In this document: positions 7,099-15,894 of the stretch, one piece after another
Layout: each line of letters opens with the position of its first letter
Numbering within the stretch: the first letter of the stretch is position 1
Source: Oscillospiraceae bacterium
GTDB taxonomy: Bacteria > Bacillota > Clostridia > Oscillospirales > Ruminococcaceae
Assembly: GCA_900752435.1 (NCBI GenBank)
Contig: CAADVD010000033.1
Location: 1-64,000, forward strand
Length of the DNA stretch: 64,000 nucleotides
Reading direction: 5' to 3'
Translations under genes and position numbers: made by a program
Notes under the pieces: generated by a model
The model's database searches: none
Told to the model about the DNA's origin: nothing
The model's input: the letters and a program-made list of their open reading frames with translations, nothing else

Positions 7099-8736
7099 AT
7101 GTATCTGGCATTGTACCGCAAATGGCGGCCGAAAACGTTTGACGACGTGGTCGGTCAGACACACATCACCACCACCTTGCAAAACGAAGTGAAAAACGGC
7201 AAAACGGCGCACTCCTATCTGTTTACCGGTTCGCGCGGAACGGGGAAAACCACCTGTTCCAAGATTCTGGCCATGGCGGTCAACTGCCTCAATCCGCAGA
7301 ACGGCAATCCCTGTATGGAATGCGAAAACTGCAAGGGGATTGAGGACGGTTCGATTCTCGATGTGCTGGAAATCGACGCCGCATCCAACAACGGGGTGGA
7401 CGATGTCCGCATTTTGCGGGAGGAAGCCAATTATACGCCGGCGCAATGCAAATATCGCGTTTACATCATCGATGAAACGCATATGCTGAGCGCCAGCGCG
7501 TTCAATGCACTGCTCAAAATCATGGAAGAGCCGCCGCCGCATGTCAAGTTTATTTTGGCAACGACGGAGGTGCACAAGGTACCGGCAACGGTGCTGTCAC
7601 GCTGTCAGCGATTCGATTTTACGCGCATCAAAACGGAGGACATTGCCAAGCGGCTGTTGTACATCGCGGAGCAGGAACCGTTTTCTTTGGAAGAAGAAGC
7701 GGCTTATCTCATTGCCCGGCTCGCCGACGGCGGGATGCGCGACGCGCTGTCCATCCTCGACCAATGCACGTCGTATGCCGACTGTGTGAATGTGGAGATT
7801 GTTTCCAAGGCTACGGGTTTGGTGCTTCGGGATTATCTGTTCGATGTGGTGGATATGATTGAGCGCAAGTCTCCGGCGGAAGCAGTGACCTGCGTGGACG
7901 AGCTGTATGCCAAGTCCAAGGACTTGCAGAAGCTGGTGGGCGAGCTGATTGAGCACTTTCGCAATTTGATGCTGGTCAAGACGGTACGCGATGAGAAAGC
8001 GTGCGCGGAATTGGTACACGCTTTGCCGGAAGAAATGACGCGCTTGCAGGAGCAAGCCGGACGCATTCCGCTGGTATCAATTTTGCGGTATTTGGCGGTT
8101 TTGCAGGAATGCTTGGATAAAATCAGCCGTGATTTTGACAAGCGGCTGTGTGTGGAAATGGCTTTGGTGAAGCTTTGTTCGCCAGAACTGGACGATTCCA
8201 AAGAAGCGTTGATGGAACGAATCGAGCGCTTGGAGGGCATGCTCAAAAACGGAGCGGCTGTTTTACCGAAAACGCCGTCCGATGTACCGCCGGCGGTATC
8301 GCCGGTTCCTTCTGCGGAAGCGGAGAAGCCGATATTGCCCAAACGGGAAGCGGCGCCATCTTCCGTATCCAAAGCACCGAATGCACGGCCTGTGCGTGAA
8401 GCACCGGCGGTTCAGCCCCAGCTGCTTGAGGTATGGCCGGAAATTATGGCGGCACTCAGCGCAAACGACCCGATGATGGCCGGCGTGCTGGCCGGTTCGA
8501 TGGCGTATGCGGCCGGTGAGGTGCTCTACATCGACAGTCCGAACGGGCTGTTTTCCTCCATGGTGAAGCGCGACAATTTCATCAAGAAGCTGCTGCAGGC
8601 ATTGGAGCAAAAAACGGGACAGCATTATAAAATTCGCATCAAGAAAAACAAAGCGGTGCAGGCGGATGCACCGTCTCCGCTCGACGACATTGCCAAGGCG
8701 GCAGCCGAGCTGGGAATTGAAATCAATGAGAAATAA
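7099..8736 (+). CDS. dnaX: DNA polymerase III subunit gamma/tau
   Basis: The clamp-loader ATPase that opens the beta clamp and links the replicative polymerases. The 545-residue protein begins YLALYRKWRPKTFDDVVGQ, has Walker A GSRGTGKTT near residue 45, a Cys4 zinc module (C-x8-C-x2-C-x2-C in CLNPQNGNPCMECENCKG), Walker B VYIIDETHML, sensor 1 ATTEVHKVP and the SRC finger VLSRCQRF. A Pro/Ala-rich linker around residues 390-435 separates the ATPase from a C-terminal tau-like domain. A GGAGGTG ribosome site precedes the ATG. It heads a dnaX-ybaB-recR cluster. I do not see an obvious A-run programmed frameshift site. Confidence 0.96.
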   Translation: MYLALYRKWRPKTFDDVVGQTHITTTLQNEVKNGKTAHSYLFTGSRGTGKTTCSKILAMAVNCLNPQNGNPCMECENCKGIEDGSILDVLEIDAASNNGVDDVRILREEANYTPAQCKYRVYIIDETHMLSASAFNALLKIMEEPPPHVKFILATTEVHKVPATVLSRCQRFDFTRIKTEDIAKRLLYIAEQEPFSLEEEAAYLIARLADGGMRDALSILDQCTSYADCVNVEIVSKATGLVLRDYLFDVVDMIERKSPAEAVTCVDELYAKSKDLQKLVGELIEHFRNLMLVKTVRDEKACAELVHALPEEMTRLQEQAGRIPLVSILRYLAVLQECLDKISRDFDKRLCVEMALVKLCSPELDDSKEALMERIERLEGMLKNGAAVLPKTPSDVPPAVSPVPSAEAEKPILPKREAAPSSVSKAPNARPVREAPAVQPQLLEVWPEIMAALSANDPMMAGVLAGSMAYAAGEVLYIDSPNGLFSSMVKRDNFIKKLLQALEQKTGQHYKIRIKKNKAVQADAPSPLDDIAKAAAELGIEINEK

Positions 8737-8795
8737 GAGTGGACAGCACTTGTTTGTCCCACATAAAAATAAACAACAAAAGGCAGGTAATTACA

Positions 8796-9140
8796 ATGAA
8801 AGCAAGAATTCCACAGCGTATGGGCGGACAGCAGAACATGCAGGCCATGGTCAAAAAAGCGCAGAAAATGCAGGAAGACATGACCGCCAAACAGGAAGAA
8901 CTCGAAGCAACTGAATTCAAAGCGGCATCTGGCGGCGGTGCGGTCGAAGTGACCATGACCGGTAAAAAAGAAATCACCAATCTAACCTTGAAACCGGAAG
9001 TGGTGGATCCGGAAGACATCGAAATGCTCCAGGATCTCATCATCAGCGCGGTCAACGAGTGCATCCGCAACATCGAAGACAAGACCAACGAAGAAATGGA
9101 AGCCATCACCGGCGGCTTCAACATCCCGGGTATGTTTTAA
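8796..9140 (+). CDS. YbaB/EbfC nucleoid-associated protein
   Basis: A 114-residue DNA-binding protein of the YbaB/EbfC family, forming a homodimer that binds DNA and is usually encoded between dnaX and recR as here. I use the ATG at 8796, preceded by AAGGCAGG, because the longer frame from 8739 begins with poor codons. The fold is visible: a charged N-terminal helix rich in Gln, Lys and Met, the GGGAVEVTMTGKKEI strand region and LTLKPEVVDPEDIEMLQDL. The N-terminus is Gly/Gln-rich. Confidence 0.93.
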   Translation: MKARIPQRMGGQQNMQAMVKKAQKMQEDMTAKQEELEATEFKAASGGGAVEVTMTGKKEITNLTLKPEVVDPEDIEMLQDLIISAVNECIRNIEDKTNEEMEAITGGFNIPGMF

Positions 9141-9174
9141 GAAAGATGGGTGAACCTATTTTTCGGGGGTTGTT

Positions 9175-9774
9175 ATGAGCTACAACGTATTGCCTTTGAC
9201 AGGGCTCATTGAACAGTTTGCGTCTTTGCCCGGCATTGGGATGAAGACGGCACAGCGGCTGGCGTTTCACATTCTGACGTTGACCGAGGAGGAAGCCAAA
9301 CGATTCAGTGACGCCATTTTGGAGGCGCATCAAAAGATTAAAAACTGCGACGTTTGCAAGAATTTTACGGACAAGCCAGTTTGCGATATTTGTTCCGATG
9401 AATCGCGCGACCATTCTGTGGTTTGCGTGGTGGAAGATCCGAAGGATGTGGCGGCGTTTGAACGCACAAGAGAGTATAAGGGATTGTACCACGTTCTGCA
9501 TGGACTGATTTCACCGATGGACGGCATTGGACCGGATCAGATTTACATCAAGGAACTGCTCAGCCGCATTGGCGAGGGAGAAATTCAAGAGGTCATTTTG
9601 GCGACCAATCCAACGGTGGAGGGCGAAGCGACGGCCATGTATTTGTCGAAGCTGCTCAAGCCGCTGGGGGTCACGGTTTCCCGTTTGGCCTTTGGAATTC
9701 CGGTCGGCTCCAATTTGGAATATGCGGATGAGGTGACGCTGTACAAGGCGCTGGAAAACCGCAGTACGTTATAG
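9175..9774 (+). CDS. recR: Recombination protein RecR
   Basis: RecR loads RecA at gaps together with RecF and RecO. The 199-residue product has the helix-hairpin-helix region [17 protein letters not shown], a Cys4 zinc finger ([16 protein letters not shown]), and a TOPRIM domain ([15 protein letters not shown] through [17 protein letters not shown]). Length and order match the family exactly. It lies 34 bases after ybaB and is probably cotranscribed from the dnaX promoter. Confidence 0.96.
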   Translation: MSYNVLPLTGLIEQFASLPGIGMKTAQRLAFHILTLTEEEAKRFSDAILEAHQKIKNCDVCKNFTDKPVCDICSDESRDHSVVCVVEDPKDVAAFERTREYKGLYHVLHGLISPMDGIGPDQIYIKELLSRIGEGEIQEVILATNPTVEGEATAMYLSKLLKPLGVTVSRLAFGIPVGSNLEYADEVTLYKALENRSTL

Positions 9775-9842
9775 GATAACTGGATTCGACAAAAGCGGCG
9801 CACCGTATGTGATAGAATGAACAGGAAGGGAGGTTTTTCGGA

Positions 9843-10310
9843 ATGGCGCAGACCAGCTTGAAGACCATATCGACGAACAAAAAAGCCCGGCACGATTATT
9901 TCATCGTGGAGTCTTTCGAGGCCGGTATTGAGCTGGTGGGGACGGAGGTCAAATCCATCCGTCAGGGCGGCGTCAATCTGAAAGACAGCTGGTGCAGCAT
10001 CGATGACGGCGAAATGTACGTCAAGGGGATGCACATCAGTCCCTACGAAAAGGGCAATATCTTTAATAAAGACCCGTTTCGGGTGCGCAAGCTGCTGCTG
10101 CACAAAAAGGAAATCATGCGTTTGCTGGGACTGGTGAAGCAGGACAGCTATACGCTGATTCCGGTTTCCATGTACTTCAAGGGCTCTCGCGTAAAGGTGC
10201 AGGTTGGGTTGTGCAAGGGTAAAAAATTGCACGACAAGCGCGACGACATCGCCAAGCGCGATGCCAAGCGAGAAATTGACCGCGCCATGAAAGAGCGGAT
10301 GAGAGGGTAA
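9843..10310 (+). CDS. smpB: SsrA-binding protein SmpB
   Basis: SmpB binds tmRNA and delivers it to stalled ribosomes for trans-translation. The 155-residue protein starts with the standard segment [32 protein letters not shown], carries [25 protein letters not shown], and ends with the basic tail [19 protein letters not shown] that folds in the decoding site. A GGGAGG ribosome site precedes it. Its RNA partner ssrA is encoded 900 bases downstream with one esterase gene between. Confidence 0.97.
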   Translation: MAQTSLKTISTNKKARHDYFIVESFEAGIELVGTEVKSIRQGGVNLKDSWCSIDDGEMYVKGMHISPYEKGNIFNKDPFRVRKLLLHKKEIMRLLGLVKQDSYTLIPVSMYFKGSRVKVQVGLCKGKKLHDKRDDIAKRDAKREIDRAMKERMRG

Positions 10311-10316
10311 AGTGCG

Positions 10317-11156
10317 ATGATTCATCAGCAGATTTCTCTTGGTCTGGACTATGCGGCATTGGGGCTTCAAAACGGCGGCTGTCAGCCGACGCTGACGACG
10401 TATTTGCTGGACAATTCGCCGGACATCGATCCGGAACGTGTGCGTCCAGTTGTGCTGATTTGTCCGGGCGGCGGCTATGCATTTACCACGGATCGTGAGG
10501 CGGAGGCGGTGGCCATTCGCTTCAATTCGTATGGTTATCATGCTTTGGTTTTGCGGTACAGCGTAGCGCCGGCGGAGTTTCCGGCTTCCCTGGTGGAATT
10601 GGCGGCGGCCGTTCGGCTGGTACGGGAGCGGGCAGAAGCATGGCATGTGGACAAAAAGCGCGTTCTGGTGGCTGGTTTTTCAGCCGGTGCGCATTTGGCG
10701 TGCAGTTTGGGCGTGTTCTGGAACCGGCCGTTTTTGCAGAAGCTGCTGGGAACAGAACCGGAAAGCTATCGGCCGGATGGAATGATTTTGAGTTATCCGG
10801 TGATTACCTCCGGTGAGTTTGCACACTGCGGTTCGTTTGTGAATTTGCTGGGTGGGCAGGAGGATGCGAAGCGCGCGCTGGTGTCGTTGGAGCATCAGGT
10901 ATCGAAAGAAACGCCGCCGGCATTCATTTGGCATACGTTTGCGGACAATTCCGTTCCGTTGGAGAATTCGCTGCTGCTGGCGGATGCTCTGCGCAAGGCA
11001 GGCGTGCCGTTTGAACTCCATATTTATCCCCATGGAGGGCACGGGCTGGGGCTGGCCAACGAAGAAACCATGTGCAAGCGCACGGGCTTTGGTGTTCAGC
11101 CGGAATGTCAGAGCTGGACGGAGCTGGCGCACACTTGGATTGAGCATAATTTTTAA
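10317..11156 (+). CDS. Alpha/beta hydrolase, acetyl-esterase-like
   Basis: A 279-residue cytoplasmic hydrolase of the BD-FAE/acetylxylan esterase-like group. Visible features are the oxyanion segment VVLICPGGGYAF with the HGG-like turn, the nucleophile elbow GFSAGAHLA and the C-terminal histidine region IYPHGGHGLGLA; the acid is probably the Asp in HTFADNSVP. The start lies 7 bases after the smpB stop, so it is likely cotranscribed, although no functional link to trans-translation is known. The substrate, perhaps an acetylated sugar, is inferred from the family. Confidence 0.85.
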   Translation: MIHQQISLGLDYAALGLQNGGCQPTLTTYLLDNSPDIDPERVRPVVLICPGGGYAFTTDREAEAVAIRFNSYGYHALVLRYSVAPAEFPASLVELAAAVRLVRERAEAWHVDKKRVLVAGFSAGAHLACSLGVFWNRPFLQKLLGTEPESYRPDGMILSYPVITSGEFAHCGSFVNLLGGQEDAKRALVSLEHQVSKETPPAFIWHTFADNSVPLENSLLLADALRKAGVPFELHIYPHGGHGLGLANEETMCKRTGFGVQPECQSWTELAHTWIEHNF

Positions 11157-11210
11157 AGCGTTTTCATGAGCCTTTGACAGGCCGAACGGGGCAAGGCTTG
11201 CTCCGAATAT

Positions 11211-11594
11211 GGGGGCGTAAAGGTTTCGACGGGGATTTCGAACTATGGTAAGCGAGTAGTGTGGGCGAAAACACTTTAAAAGTCGCACCTAAATATAAAC
11301 GCTAAAAAAGATTCTAACAAAGTCATGAACATCAATGACTTTAGAGGACTTTGCGCAGCATAATTTATTTTGCTGTCCGCTGAGATTCGATGACCACGGT
11401 CGGGTATCAGCGTCAATTTAGTGGTGAACTTTATGAGAGGGTACCTCGACTCTTGTAAGGACTGATTGGGGTTACGGCAGTCGGCGGTTTGCTCATCGTC
11501 TGACGGCTGCCGGAGAGCAAACGATGCGCTACACTCGTAGAAAGCCATAGGGACTGATTTTCGGACAGGGGTTCGACTCCCCTCGCCTCCACCA
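11211..11594 (+). ncRNA. ssrA: Transfer-messenger RNA (tmRNA)
   Basis: tmRNA rescues stalled ribosomes and adds a degradation tag. The ends form the tRNA-like domain: GGGGGCG at 11211 pairs with CGCCTCC, then ACCA, and the T-arm GGGTTCGACTCCC is present. The 5' segment GTAAAGGTTTCGACGGGG is diagnostic. The tag frame aligns to the Bacillus type: CGCACCTAAATATAAAC leads to a GCT resume codon at 11301, and the frame reads AKKDSNKVMNINDFRGLCAA to a TAA at 11361. That is 20 codons, against about 14 for Bacillus subtilis, ending LCAA instead of ALAA. Resume-codon choice is by comparison. Confidence 0.96.
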
Positions 11595-11603
11595 TATATC
11601 ATT

Positions 11604-11645
11604 GCTCACAAAGCCTATAATAGCGGCGTTTGTGGGCTTTTTGTT
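11604..11645 (+). terminator. Terminator after tmRNA
   Basis: CTCACAAA pairs with TTTGTGGG, or AAAGCC with GGCTTT, followed by TTTTTG. Confidence 0.6.
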
Positions 11646-11673
11646 TGCTTGTAAATATGGTTTTTTGCGACTG

Positions 11674-11735
11674 TTTTTCAACTATTGAACAAGACAGTTG
11701 AAAAAAGATAGAGGAGTCGAACAAATCGACTCCTC
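11674..11735 (-). terminator. Two stacked hairpins, terminator for the minus-strand pseudogene
   Basis: GAGGAGTCGA (11711) pairs with TCGACTCCTC, and next to it TTTTTCAACT pairs with AGTTGAAAAA. On the minus strand the first hairpin runs into TCTATCTTTTTT. Confidence 0.65.
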
Positions 11736-11773
11736 ATGGAATAAATTTATGGGAATTATTCTAACCGCTTACG

Positions 11774-12265
11774 TTATGCCAGCTTCAAAATTCTGCTTGC
11801 CTCGTTTAGGGATTTACCAAAACCAACGATTTCAGAAATTGTTCCAAGCTGGGTTTGATTTCGGATATTTCGACTCATTTCGCTAATATTAGAATTAGCG
11901 GCCGTAAACTTATTGAGTGCATTTTCTTTGTTCAATGCAATAAGCTGCGGTTTACCATCAGAGGAATTTGGAATATTTTTGTTGTAAATAACCGTTAAAT
12001 CGCTGAACATGTCTTGCGGAAAGCTGAAAGCTGTTCCGATTCGATAACCGTTTTGTTCTCCCGAATCAATCAGCATGTTTGCAAGGTCGAAGTACATCTG
12101 TTTTCCACAAACAAATACATTGGCGGTTAATCCATTGGTAGCATCATAGAAATAGTAATTTCATTGCGTGTTTCTTTGATTTGTGGTATTTATAATTTTC
12201 AAATTTAAGTTATCGAACAAGTCTAGAGTAATATTATCATGCCGCTTTCCCACATTCAATCCGTT
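11774..12265 (-). pseudogene. Remnant gene of unknown function with an in-frame stop
   Basis: The longest open stretch is 107 codons from an ATG at 12097, but the same frame continues upstream through recognisable-looking protein sequence (HDNITLDLFDNLNLK, then NYYFYDATNGLTANVFVCG) interrupted by one TGA at 12161-12163, and it has no good start before a TAA at 12266-12268. This looks like a gene broken by a nonsense mutation. The C-terminus (FTAANSNISEMSRNIRNQ...) is Asn/Ser-rich and helical. I do not recognise the family. The region is far more AT-rich than the core genes on either side and lies next to tmRNA, a common integration target. Confidence 0.5.
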
Positions 12266-12268
12266 TTA

Positions 12269-12795
12269 CACAAGTAGGAGAACGAGGCCCACATAATGGT
12301 TTATAGTCAGCTGTTTAGATGCATGATTATACAGCATGCGCACAGATATGTGTATGTTGAACGGTCACAAAGAGGAATGCTTGAGTTAAATGCTCGTGTC
12401 GTAAATCGAGATTTATACAAGAGAGAAAAACAGGATATAGCTGAATGGCACATCGAGCAAATTAGGGCAGAACAGAATTTATGAAAGTTTAGTGACACTT
12501 AGTATACTAAGAATTTTAAATTATAATTTTAACAGTTTTTCCAGTCTATTTCTGAAAGTATGCTACATTCTGTGCTTGTGAACAGAGGTGAAAATTTGAA
12601 ACTCAAAAATAGGACGTTCAAATTTCGGCCTCTTTTTCTATGCTGAAAGCCCTGAATTCAATCCAACATTTTGGCGTTATCCTTTCTTACAGAAATGAGA
12701 CATGCAAAAAGGAAAATCAAAAAATCGCGATGTAAAAATGAAAAAGGATCAAACCCGAACCTGGATTTCTCATATCCTTAAGGATGTTTTTCTTG
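12269..12795. other. AT-rich non-coding stretch beside the pseudogene
   Basis: No gene is supported here. A 62-codon frame at 12296-12484 (plus strand) lacks a ribosome site and family signal. On the minus strand a short Cys-rich frame ending KRIECGKAA (stop near 12237) may be another gene fragment. Confidence 0.4.
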
Positions 12796-12824
12796 TTGAG
12801 AAATGTGCGGATTTGTGATATAAT
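12796..12824 (+). promoter_or_regulatory. Promoter for the DUF6602-like gene
   Basis: TTGAGA (12796-12801) and TATAAT (12819-12824), spacer 17, about 110 bases upstream of the start codon. Confidence 0.6.
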
Positions 12825-12934
12825 TGCTTAGTATTTAGAGGGATATCCGATGGATAATCTTTGAAAAATCAGCAAATTTAAAGATATCCCTTAATTAATA
12901 TTTAAATACATCGTAGACACAGGAGGCGTGACAA

Positions 12935-13708
12935 ATGTCAAAAACCAGTCTATCTGATCTGTACTCTAATATGCAAGCTGAAATGCGGCAGACTCTTCAT
13001 ACGGGTTCAGCTTCATTTACACATTCAGTAACAAAAGGTGACAATACTGAAGCCAATTGGATTACCTGGTTTAGAGAATATTTGCCCTCTCGATATGCAG
13101 TTGACAAAGCTACTATCATAGATTCGACGGGCAAATGTAGTAAACAAATCGATTTGGTAATTTATGACGCACAATATTCATATTTGGTATTTCACCAACA
13201 AAAGAGTAAGTATATCCCTGCCGAAAGCGTGTATGCAGTATTTGAGATTAAGCAGAATCTTAATAAAGCTCACATGGAGGATGCCCAAAAAAAAGCAGAA
13301 AGTGTTCGTTCTTTAGTTCGTTCATCAGCACCAATTCAACATGCAGGTGGTCAATATGAGCCTAAACCTTTGCATGAAATTCTTGCAGGAGTGTTGGCCA
13401 CAAAAAGTGACTGGGTTGTACCAATTGCGCCAAAAGTTGTTGAGTATATCAATAGAGCAAACCATGACAAGCGGTTGGACTTTGTGTGTTCTGTTTCTGA
13501 CAACACATTTGTTGTTGACAATAACATATTTATCAGTCAATATGATGCAACTAAGACTCCTACAGTCCGATTTTGCGAAAAAAATGATTCCCTCGTCTTT
13601 TTGCTTCTCAACCTCCTGAAGCGATTACAGGATATTGGTACCGTTCCAGCAATTGATTATAAAGAATATGCAAACAGAATTGAGAGCAAGTATTATAAGG
13701 ACATGTAA
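12935..13708 (+). CDS. DUF6602-like putative PD-(D/E)xK nuclease
   Basis: An intact 257-residue cytoplasmic protein with a strong AGGAGGCG ribosome site. The N-terminal half has the layout of a restriction-endonuclease-like fold: an early helix with HSVTKGDNTEANWITWF, then KQIDLVIYD supplying the Asp and VYAVFEIKQNL supplying the E-x-K of a PD-(D/E)xK site (about residues 72 and 107-109). The second half is alpha/beta with no extra motif. DUF6602 proteins are known next to nucleotidyltransferase genes, and here a broken CD-NTase begins 9 bases downstream. I infer it was the effector or partner of a CBASS-type defence unit. Nuclease activity is inference; DUF6602 membership is from memory of family sequence. 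Confidence 0.7.
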   Translation: MSKTSLSDLYSNMQAEMRQTLHTGSASFTHSVTKGDNTEANWITWFREYLPSRYAVDKATIIDSTGKCSKQIDLVIYDAQYSYLVFHQQKSKYIPAESVYAVFEIKQNLNKAHMEDAQKKAESVRSLVRSSAPIQHAGGQYEPKPLHEILAGVLATKSDWVVPIAPKVVEYINRANHDKRLDFVCSVSDNTFVVDNNIFISQYDATKTPTVRFCEKNDSLVFLLLNLLKRLQDIGTVPAIDYKEYANRIESKYYKDM

Positions 13709-13717
13709 AGGAAAGTT

Positions 13718-14380
13718 ATGGATAAACAAAAAGATTTTTGATGCTTTTAAAAAACATTGCCCCCAGAACAACAGTTTCATACATTAGTAGTATTCCAACT
13801 AATTTGCGAGCCTATCTAAAGGAGCATAAAAGTTACAAGAGTGTACATGCCGACACATTTTTGTCAGGCTCCTATGCCGAGTATACTTCTATTCGCCCCG
13901 TTGCGGGAGATAGTAAGCGGGATGTTCACATTATTGTTGTAACAACATATTTTTTAGCAAAAATGTACTAAATGAACTTCGAGATACCTTGGTGGAAAAA
14001 AGTGATTATTCCTCTGCCAAAGTTCAGTATCACTCTGTGGGAATCGATATGAGTGGAATCAGCGTTGATGTCGTTCCAGTAATTGCAGACAAAATGATGA
14101 TTAACTCTATTACATAGGAGACTCAGAAACTGACGATTGGACAGCAAGCGATCCTAAAGGTCACAGAGGCATAGTCTACCGAAGTAAATAAAAGTAATGA
14201 TAGCAAATATAAGCCCTTTGTAAAAATCCTCAAATGGTGGAGACGCGTTAATTGTCCCGTGGAGCGAAAATACCCAAAGGTCTCACGCTCGAAAAAATTT
14301 TAGCAGACAATCTTGGAGACTACACTCTTTCTACTGAAGATTTTTTAATAGAGACTATACAAAATATTATTTCTACATAG
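13718..14380 (+). pseudogene. CD-NTase (CBASS oligonucleotide cyclase) pseudogene
   Basis: Translated pieces in shifting frames reconstruct one CD-NTase. ATG at 13718 (after AAGGAAAG) gives MDKQKDF, then a one-base slip in a T-run. Next come NLRAYLKEHKSYKSV, TFLSGSYAEYTSIRP and GDSKRDVHIIVV (nucleotidyltransferase motif, second Asp of DVD replaced by His). After a further slip near 13955 come LNELRDTLVEKSDYSS and MSGISVDVVPVIADKMM (third catalytic Asp). Later fragments are YYIGDSETDDWTASDPKGH, YKPFVKILKWWRRVNC and LEKILADNLGDYTLSTEDFL, ending at TAG 14378-14380. At least four frame breaks or stops make it non-functional unless assembly errors are responsible. Confidence 0.82.
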
Positions 14381-14766
14381 TAGCAAGCGTTGGGAATTCA
14401 TTGTTAATATTCAATGAGTTCATATTTAATTCATGATTCCTTGACTGGTCTAAATATGCCGCTTTGCTGCCGTGTGAATTCCGCCTGCGCCAAGGTTTTC
14501 ATCTCTGGCTAAAACTTTTTTCTTACGATCTATCTCGCTTTTCAGATTGGTATCTATTTTGTCAACGCTTCCCACACCAAGCAAATCCGAACCTTGTGCC
14601 AGTTGGCAACGGGTTCGGATTTGTTGTTTATTTATGTCATTCTGAATAGAAATTTTCAAAGCAAAAGCATATGCTCGTTTTACAAGAGATCTGTACGTTT
14701 TTACTTTAACTTTTTTGTTGAAAGAGTTATAATATTATCCGGATAAATGAATATTAAAGAGGCGTT
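14381..14766. other. AT-rich intergenic stretch with a 12-bp perfect hairpin
   Basis: CAAATCCGAACC (14582) pairs with GGTTCGGATTTG (ending 14623), with an inner TGCC/GGCA, followed by TTGTTTATTT, so it may be a terminator for the decayed defence locus. A 69-codon minus frame across it is not convincing because the hairpin lies inside it. Confidence 0.55.
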
Positions 14767-14865
14767 ATGATAGAGTATATATCCATCAAAGACGCATCCG
14801 CAAAATGGGAAATTTATGAGGAAAGAAAGCACTCGAATGCTACTAGAGAAAAGAGAAAAAGATGA
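14767..14865 (+). pseudogene. Truncated excisionase-type HTH fragment
   Basis: A 32-codon frame beginning MIEYISIKDASAKWEIYEER matches the opening of small excisionase/MerR-like helix-turn-helix proteins (typically EYISIKEAAEKWGISERR), then turns into low-complexity Lys/Arg/Glu and stops. The second half of the domain is missing. It overlaps the LysR start by four bases (ATGA). It is probably a leftover of a mobile element that used the region. Confidence 0.5.
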
Positions 14866-15758
14866 TGTATAACTCACAATTGGAAACCTTTCTCAGCGTT
14901 GCTGAGTGCGGCAGCTTTAATAAGGCAGCAGAGAAACTATATATTTCTCCACCGGCGGTGATTAAACAGGTCAATCTGCTGGAAAAAAGTCTGGATTTGC
15001 AGCTTTTTGTTCGTACTCACAGAGGATTACAGCTTACCGAAGCTGGAAAGTCGCTGGCGCAAGATGCCAAATATATCATTCAATACTGCAAGGATTCGGT
15101 GACAAGAGCTAAAAATGCAATGCAAAAAGATGAGGAGATTATTCGCATCGGGACTTCTCCCATGACCCCTGCTCAAGTGCTGGTAGACGTGTGGCCTAAA
15201 TTGCAGGATAGCTGTCCAAACATTAAGTTCCAGCTTGTACCATTCGATAATACGCCGGAAAATGCAAGAGAAATTCTTGCGAATTTGGGACAGAACATCG
15301 ATGTGATAGCGGGGATTTTTGACGATACCATGCTGAATTTGCGTCAATGCGCTGGATTGGAAATTTCCAGAGAACCTATTTGCTGCGCGGTGTCTGTGCA
15401 CCATAAGTTGGCGAAAAAGAGCCAATTGTCTATACACGACTTATATGGAGAGAAATTGATGCTGATGCATCGAGGATGGAGTCATTATGTGGATTTACTG
15501 CGTGATGACCTTTGGAAGAACCATCCGGAAATCCAAATTGTGGATTTTGACTTTTATGATGTAGGTGTTTTCAATCAATGTGAAAATAACAATTGTGTAC
15601 TGATGGCTGTACCAAAGTGGCAGTACGTCCATCCGCTATTAAAAATCTTGCCAGTGGATTGGGGATATACGATTCCTTATGGACTGCTTCATGCGCCAAA
15701 ACCGTATCCGGCAGTCAAAAAGTTTTTGGAAGCTGTAGACAAGATAAGGACAGAGTAA
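14862..15758 (+). CDS. LysR-family transcriptional regulator
   Basis: A 298-residue regulator with an N-terminal winged HTH (LETFLSVAECGSFNKAAEKLYISPPAVIKQVNLLEKSL, about residues 5-45) and a C-terminal periplasmic-binding-like effector domain starting near IIRIGTSPMTP. It lies 137 bases upstream of the iron alcohol dehydrogenase operon in the same direction, with a terminator between, so it may activate that operon in response to a small molecule. ATG at 14862 and ATG at 14865 are both possible. The ribosome site is weak. Confidence 0.9.
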   Translation: MMYNSQLETFLSVAECGSFNKAAEKLYISPPAVIKQVNLLEKSLDLQLFVRTHRGLQLTEAGKSLAQDAKYIIQYCKDSVTRAKNAMQKDEEIIRIGTSPMTPAQVLVDVWPKLQDSCPNIKFQLVPFDNTPENAREILANLGQNIDVIAGIFDDTMLNLRQCAGLEISREPICCAVSVHHKLAKKSQLSIHDLYGEKLMLMHRGWSHYVDLLRDDLWKNHPEIQIVDFDFYDVGVFNQCENNNCVLMAVPKWQYVHPLLKILPVDWGYTIPYGLLHAPKPYPAVKKFLEAVDKIRTE

Positions 15759-15801
15759 TCACCCGAATCACTATTAACCTTTAAGTAAATGCTGTATAAC
15801 C

Positions 15802-15835
15802 AATCGAGACTTCTGTTGGAGCCTCGATTTTTTTA
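15802..15835 (+). terminator. Terminator after the LysR gene
   Basis: AATCGAG pairs with CTCGATT across a 14-base loop, followed by seven T residues. Confidence 0.75.
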
Positions 15836-15894
15836 TAATAAAGGTAGCACAGGAGAAGAGCAAGTGAAAATGGTAGTAGAAAGGAAGCATTGTC

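Noticed and set aside
6871..7192. Several open frames over 6871-7192
   Set aside because: They overlap the SRP RNA, whose conserved core and long helix explain the sequence.
11276..11602. 108-codon minus-strand frame
   Set aside because: Lies entirely over tmRNA.
12296..12484. 62-codon plus-strand frame
   Set aside because: No ribosome site or family signal, inside decayed AT-rich DNA.
14450..14659. 69-codon minus frame (contains LLGVGSVDKIDTNLKSEIDR)
   Set aside because: A perfect 12-bp hairpin sits inside it and it lacks a ribosome site. It could be a fragment of a lost gene, but I cannot support it as coding.
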